A program made the translations under genes and the position numbers. A DNA stretch of 64,000 bases from an uncultured Prevotellaceae bacterium (GTDB lineage: Bacteria > Bacteroidota > Bacteroidia > Bacteroidales > Bacteroidaceae), in contig CAMHJQ010000007.1 of NCBI GenBank assembly GCA_946185485.1, forward strand, positions 1 through 64,000. Reading direction: 5' to 3'. The notes beneath the pieces are model-generated. The model was not told the origin of the DNA. It did no database searches and was given only the letters and a program-made list of their open reading frames with translations. Of this stretch, positions 60,393 to 64,000 are shown piece by piece (position 1 is the stretch's first letter; each line of letters begins with the position of its first letter).

Positions 60393-61313
60393 ATGAAACT
60401 GTTCAACATCCTTCTGCATATATGGCACCAGCCGGTGTTCAAGCGCACCATCCTGTTCTTCGCAAGCCTGGTGCCCGACAAGATATATATTCAAATGACC
60501 GCCAAGGGCAAGCTGGGATATAGCATCAACCTGGACAATCCGTTGACGTTCAACGAGAAACTGAACTGGCTGAAGCTCTACAACCGCAACCCGCTGTACA
60601 CACGCATGGCCGACAAGTACGAGGCCAAGCAGATTGTCGCCGAGCGCATCGGCAGCCAGTATGTCGTCAGGAACCTCGGCTGCTGGCAGTCGTTCGACGA
60701 CATCGACTTCGACACCCTGCCCGACCGCTTCGTGCTGAAGTGCACCCACGACAGCAGCGGTGCCGTCATCTGCCGCGACAAGCGCACCTTCGACCGCGCC
60801 GCCGCCCGCAAGCGCATCAGCCTCACCATGCAGATGAACTACTTCTACGCCTGCCGCGAGTGGCCCTACAAGAATATCCCCCATCGCATCATCGCCGACG
60901 AACTGCTGGAAGAGCCCGGCGCCGCAGCCTCACCAGGCACCGAAGCAGCACCCCTCAACGACTACAAGTTCTGGTGCTTCAACGGCGTACCACGCTACAT
61001 GTACTGCACGGTGAAGAGCAACGACGTCTATGAGAACTTCTACGACATGGACTTCCGTGTCGCCGACATCCGCCACGGTTTCCCGCGACACATACCCGAG
61101 TTCGAGCGTCCCGAAGCCTTCGACGAGATGCGACGGCTGGCCGCCCGACTCTCAGAGGGCATCCCCTTCGTGCGCGTCGACTTTTTCTACGTCGGCGGCA
61201 AGATCTATTTCGGTGAGTTCACCTTCTTCGACTGGGCCGGCCTGCAACCCTTCGACGACCGTCAGCAGGACCTCGACCTCGGAAAACTCATCACCCTCCC
61301 CGCCAAACGTTAA
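60393..61313 (+). CDS. TupA-like ATP-grasp polysaccharide protein
   Basis: 306 residues. FNEKLNWLKLYNRNPLYTRM and ADKYEAKQIVAERIG are the start of the TupA-type ATP-grasp family (PF14305), and RFVLKCTHDSSGAVICRDK plus YKFWCFNGVPRYMYCTVKSN carry ATP-binding Lys residues; EFTFFDWAGLQPF marks the C-terminus with metal-binding Glu. Such proteins occur in capsule and exopolysaccharide loci and probably attach an amino acid or similar group to sugars in an ATP-dependent way. The gene is GC-rich, unlike the three transferases before it. Confidence 0.8.
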   Translation: MKLFNILLHIWHQPVFKRTILFFASLVPDKIYIQMTAKGKLGYSINLDNPLTFNEKLNWLKLYNRNPLYTRMADKYEAKQIVAERIGSQYVVRNLGCWQSFDDIDFDTLPDRFVLKCTHDSSGAVICRDKRTFDRAAARKRISLTMQMNYFYACREWPYKNIPHRIIADELLEEPGAAASPGTEAAPLNDYKFWCFNGVPRYMYCTVKSNDVYENFYDMDFRVADIRHGFPRHIPEFERPEAFDEMRRLAARLSEGIPFVRVDFFYVGGKIYFGEFTFFDWAGLQPFDDRQQDLDLGKLITLPAKR

Positions 61314-61329
61314 ATCAGCAACAGTACTT

Positions 61330-62451
61330 ATGCCAAAGCTCTACATGGTTGTCAACGAGGACAGGTTCTTCCTGTCACACCGCAAGGAGATAGCACTTGC
61401 CGCCCAACAGGACGGCTGGCAGGTGCGCATCGTCTGCAAAGACACCGGCCAGCGCAGCGACGTCCAGGCCCTGGGCCTGCAGATGATAGACCTGCCCATC
61501 AACCCCACGGGCACCAACCTGCTCGAAGAACTACGCACGCTGTGGTTCCTCTACCGCCTTTACCGCCACGACCGTCCCGACGTCGTCCACCATGTCGGCG
61601 TCAAGAACATCCTCTGGGGAGGCATCGCCGCCAAGCTGGCCAAGATCAAGGGCGTCGTCAATGCCGTCAGCGGACTCGGCGTACTCTTCTCCGGCGAGAG
61701 CTTCAGCTTCAAGACACGCCTCATTCTGGCCGCCATGCGCTATGCCAACCGCCGCCAGCACGTGTCGCTCATCTTCCAGAACCTCGAAGACCGCCAGCTG
61801 TTCATCAGCAGGCGCATAGCCACCACCGACCAGTGCGAGTACATCAAGGGCTCGGGCGTCAACCTCACCGAGTTCGCCTACACCCCTGAGCCACCCTACC
61901 CGCCCATCAAGGTCATCCTCACCGCACGCATGGTGCGTGAAAAAGGCATCGAAATACTCATCAAGGCCGCCGAACTGCTGCGCCCCGAGATGGAGGGACG
62001 CGTCATCTTCCAGCTCTGCGGCGGACTGCACAAGAACCCCAAGGGCTACAAGGACTACGAGCTGCAGGCCATGTGCGACGGCCGGTACGTCCAGTGGCTC
62101 GGCCACCGCAACGATGTCTGCCAGCTGCTCAAGCAGAGCCATATCGTCACCCTGCCCAGCTACTACCGCGAGGGACTGCCCAAGTCGCTCATCGAGGCCG
62201 CAGCCATCGGGCGGCCCATCGTCACCACCGACTCCTACGGCTGCAAGGACACCGTCGTCCACGGCGTCAACGGATTCCTCGTACCCGTCAAGGACCCCCA
62301 GGCCCTTGCCGACCGTCTGCGCCAGCTCATCAACGACCCTGACCTCCGCCAGCGCATGGGCCGTGCCAGCCGCCAGAAGGCCGAACTGGAATTCTCCGTC
62401 GACCGCGTCATCGACCACCACCTCTACCTCTATCGCAAGAGTCTTGCTTGA
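61330..62451 (+). CDS. GT4 family glycosyltransferase
   Basis: 373 residues from ATG 61330, 16 bp after the ATP-grasp gene. GT-B fold: the N-terminal domain includes IVCKDTGQRSDVQALGLQM, VVHHVGVKNILWGGIAAKLA; the C-terminal nucleotide-binding domain has VILTARMVREKGIEILIKAA, LGHRNDVCQLLKQSHIVTLP and SYYREGLPKSLIEAAAIGRP with the conserved Glu of the EX7E-like motif. Similar to enzymes that add N-acetyl sugars or hexoses to lipid carriers. Last gene of the polysaccharide locus in the window. Confidence 0.85.
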   Translation: MPKLYMVVNEDRFFLSHRKEIALAAQQDGWQVRIVCKDTGQRSDVQALGLQMIDLPINPTGTNLLEELRTLWFLYRLYRHDRPDVVHHVGVKNILWGGIAAKLAKIKGVVNAVSGLGVLFSGESFSFKTRLILAAMRYANRRQHVSLIFQNLEDRQLFISRRIATTDQCEYIKGSGVNLTEFAYTPEPPYPPIKVILTARMVREKGIEILIKAAELLRPEMEGRVIFQLCGGLHKNPKGYKDYELQAMCDGRYVQWLGHRNDVCQLLKQSHIVTLPSYYREGLPKSLIEAAAIGRPIVTTDSYGCKDTVVHGVNGFLVPVKDPQALADRLRQLINDPDLRQRMGRASRQKAELEFSVDRVIDHHLYLYRKSLA

Positions 62452-62533
62452 CTGCTGTCCCGTCTACACGTTTGTTGTCTGGTTGCAAAGGTACAAAAAT
62501 TTTTCGAATCCGTTGCATCATCGCACCCCCCAG

Positions 62534-62605
62534 GAACGCCTCCCCTCTTACTATCTCAGTCCCCCCTATAGTGGGGGGGACGCTTGAGATGTAAGAGAGG
62601 CGTTC
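62534..62605. repeat. 72-bp palindromic element
   Basis: GAACGCCTC...CTCTTAC.ATCTCA on the left pairs with TGAGATGTAAGAGAGGCGTTC on the right, with an inner CCCCCC-TATAGT-GGGGGG. It forms a long, near-perfect stem. It lies in the 600-bp gene-free gap 62452-63050 and resembles the G/C palindrome inside the DUF3987 gene. Confidence 0.75.
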
Positions 62606-62693
62606 ACTCCCCCCATGTTTTGGGCGATGGGAGAGAGGGTGGCGGAGAGATGCTGGAGGGAGGGTGGAAGCAGGCAGCAGATGCCCGGGAAAT

Positions 62694-62742
62694 GCCGTGC
62701 AGGAAATATCTTTGCACGGCGCAGGAAAATTTCCTGCACGGC
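62694..62742. repeat. Nested palindromes in the 62452-63050 gap
   Basis: GCCGTGCAGGAAAT (62694-62707) and ATTTCCTGCACGGC (62729-62742) are exact inverted 14-bp arms. Inside, GCAGGAAAATTTCCTGC (62721-62737) is itself a palindrome and TGCACGGCGC is repeated directly. Short open frames here have no family signal. The rest of the gap up to 62960 holds nothing recognisable. Confidence 0.65.
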
Positions 62743-62965
62743 GCTCCAAAGGGCTCCGCTACGGAGTGTCCGAGGTGGGGCGCGGAGGGGTGAAGGTGGA
62801 TGGTGGAGGGAGCCATGCGGAGGGTGGCAGGCGGAGGGCGGAAGAGGGTATATTTACGGTTATTTAACAAACTTTACACCCTGTTTGGTTTTACAACCGT
62901 CTTGAGACGAAACGGAGACAAACGGTTCGAAGAAATAGTTTCTCGTTCGGAAAAGTCCAAATATA

Positions 62966-62997
62966 TTTGGTTTTTCACTCACTTATTCGTACCTTTG
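62966..62997 (+). promoter_or_regulatory. Promoter of the nucleoside kinase gene
   Basis: TTTG (62966-62969) and TACCTTTG (62990-62997) are exactly 20 bp apart, a textbook Bacteroidota promoter; ATG is 53 bp on. Confidence 0.8.
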
Positions 62998-63050
62998 CAA
63001 AAAGATAGTTGAAGACGGTACATTAAAGACTAATCATTATACATCAAGGT

Positions 63051-64000
63051 ATGCTACAGATACGCTGCAAGAACAACAACGTGACGAAGAGCTTCCCCGA
63101 GGGGACTTCGCTACTGGACGTCTATCACGAGTTTGCCAAGGAGATAGCCCTGCCCTATCCCGTCGTGTCGGCAAAAGTCAACAACGTGTCACAGGGGCTG
63201 AAGTTCCGCCTGTACCAAAACCGAGACGTGGAGTTTCTCGACGCCCGCGAAGGCTCCGGGCACCGCGTCTACGTCCGTAGCCTCAGCTTCGTGCTCTACA
63301 AAGCCACACAGGACGTGCTGCCGGGCTCGAAACTCTTCATCGAGCACTCGCTGTGCCGCGGCTTCTACTGCAACCTCAAGAAGAAGAACGGAACGACCAT
63401 CAACGACGAGGAGTTCCGGCAGATCAAGCAGCGCATGCAGGAAATCATTGACCTGGACATGCCGTTCCGACGTACGGAAGCCACCAACGAAGAGGCCATA
63501 CGTGTCTTCCAGGAGTGCGGATTCACCGACAAGGTGAAACTGCTGGAGACGTGCGGACAGATATACTCCGACTACTACACGCTGGGCAACACCGTGGACC
63601 ATTACTACGGTCCGCTGGTGCCCAGTGCCGGCTACCTGAAGGTGTGGGGACTGGACCGCTACGAGGAGGGACTGCTGCTGCGCGTGCCCGACTGGAACAA
63701 GCCCTCCCAGCTGGCAGAATACGTGGACCAGCCGAAGACGTTCGAGATGTTTGCCGAGAAGACGCGCTGGGACATCATCATGCGCTTGTCGAACGCCGGC
63801 GACGTCAACCGTGCCATCCAGCGCGGCTATGCCTCGGAACTCATCCAGGTCAGCGAGGCCCTGCAGGAGAAGAAGATCGTGCAGATAGCCGAAGAGATAG
63901 AACGCCGCTTCCACCGCGAGCAGAATCCCACGCGCATCGTACTCATCACGGGACCTTCCAGCTCGGGTAAGACGACGTTCTGCAAGCGACTGTCCGTACA
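63051..64000 (+). CDS. TGS-type nucleoside kinase (uridine kinase-like), partial
   Basis: 316 codons before the window ends; no stop is reached. The frame begins MLQIRCKNNNVTKSFPEGTS and LLDVYHEFAKEIALPYP, a ThrRS-like TGS domain, followed by a region like the ThrRS second additional domain (FIEHSLCRGFYCNLKKKNGT). At the end GPSSSGKTTFCKRLSV is the Walker A of the P-loop kinase. This architecture is a known Bacteroidota nucleoside kinase, using ATP to phosphorylate uridine or similar nucleosides. Own promoter at 62966-62997. The C-terminal kinase domain is cut off by the edge, so completeness is unknown. Confidence 0.85.
   Translation, partial: MLQIRCKNNNVTKSFPEGTSLLDVYHEFAKEIALPYPVVSAKVNNVSQGLKFRLYQNRDVEFLDAREGSGHRVYVRSLSFVLYKATQDVLPGSKLFIEHSLCRGFYCNLKKKNGTTINDEEFRQIKQRMQEIIDLDMPFRRTEATNEEAIRVFQECGFTDKVKLLETCGQIYSDYYTLGNTVDHYYGPLVPSAGYLKVWGLDRYEEGLLLRVPDWNKPSQLAEYVDQPKTFEMFAEKTRWDIIMRLSNAGDVNRAIQRGYASELIQVSEALQEKKIVQIAEEIERRFHREQNPTRIVLITGPSSSGKTTFCKRLSV

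Noticed and set aside
61531..62421. 296-residue minus-strand open frame
   Set aside because: Antisense to the GT4 gene.
62584..63012. Short overlapping open frames after the GT4 gene
   Set aside because: They cover palindromes and have no start signals or family pattern.

Overview
The window looks like chromosomal DNA of a Bacteroidota bacterium, most likely Prevotella or a close relative in the gut or rumen. The reasons are the repeated TAnnTTTG -7 boxes with an upstream TTTG about 20 bp away, weak or absent Shine-Dalgarno sites, the gene families present (smalltalk peptide, HU-like protein, DUF3575, OMP_b-brl TonB-linked receptor, GH127, GH141-like beta-helix) and a tmRNA whose tag ends in ALAA. 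No rRNA or tRNA genes were found.

Left part (1 to about 12.5 kb) is an accessory island. It holds a smalltalk peptide and HU-like gene, a RHH/YafQ-type toxin-antitoxin pair, a structured non-coding region, a single-chain restriction-modification enzyme, and a six-gene operon (5124-8580). That operon begins with a HicA-like/HicB/SecB-like toxin-antitoxin-chaperone (TAC) module and continues, with overlaps or 6-bp gaps, into three genes I do not recognise; two of these share a VFNGPxSG motif. After its terminator comes a DUF3987/VirE-like primase-type gene carrying two in-frame palindromic insertions, then a DUF5675 gene.

Middle part (12.5 to 46.2 kb) is envelope and glycan metabolism. A secreted TPR protein is followed on the minus strand by a tight series of outer-membrane proteins (two DUF3575-like, one OmpA-domain, one multi-barrel protein) lying directly downstream of a GH78 rhamnosidase and a beta-helix enzyme. 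Then come an iron alcohol dehydrogenase, a LacI regulator with two palindromic operators, a TonB-linked receptor, GH9, an NAD-dependent epimerase, a two-domain esterase, a Gfo/Idh oxidoreductase, GH127, a small secreted protein, an AAA-CYTH protein, a second beta-helix enzyme, GH31 and a sodium/solute symporter. No SusC/SusD pair is present, so this is a plant-glycan cluster rather than a classical PUL.

Right part (46.2 to 64 kb) has a PhoR/PhoB-like two-component pair, a decayed hemL fragment, a peroxidase-OhrR-like regulator unit with three matching operator sites, tmRNA, and a capsule/exopolysaccharide locus (Wza, Wzz, a Wzz-Wzy fusion, Wzx, three GT2 enzymes, a TupA-like ATP-grasp protein, GT4). 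It ends in a truncated TGS-nucleoside kinase gene.

Across the window, arrays of 7-bp repeats (GTTTAGA, GTTTGAA, GAAGAAT, ATTGTCC and ATCTTTC types) sit between genes and, in at least three cases, inside reading frames without breaking them.
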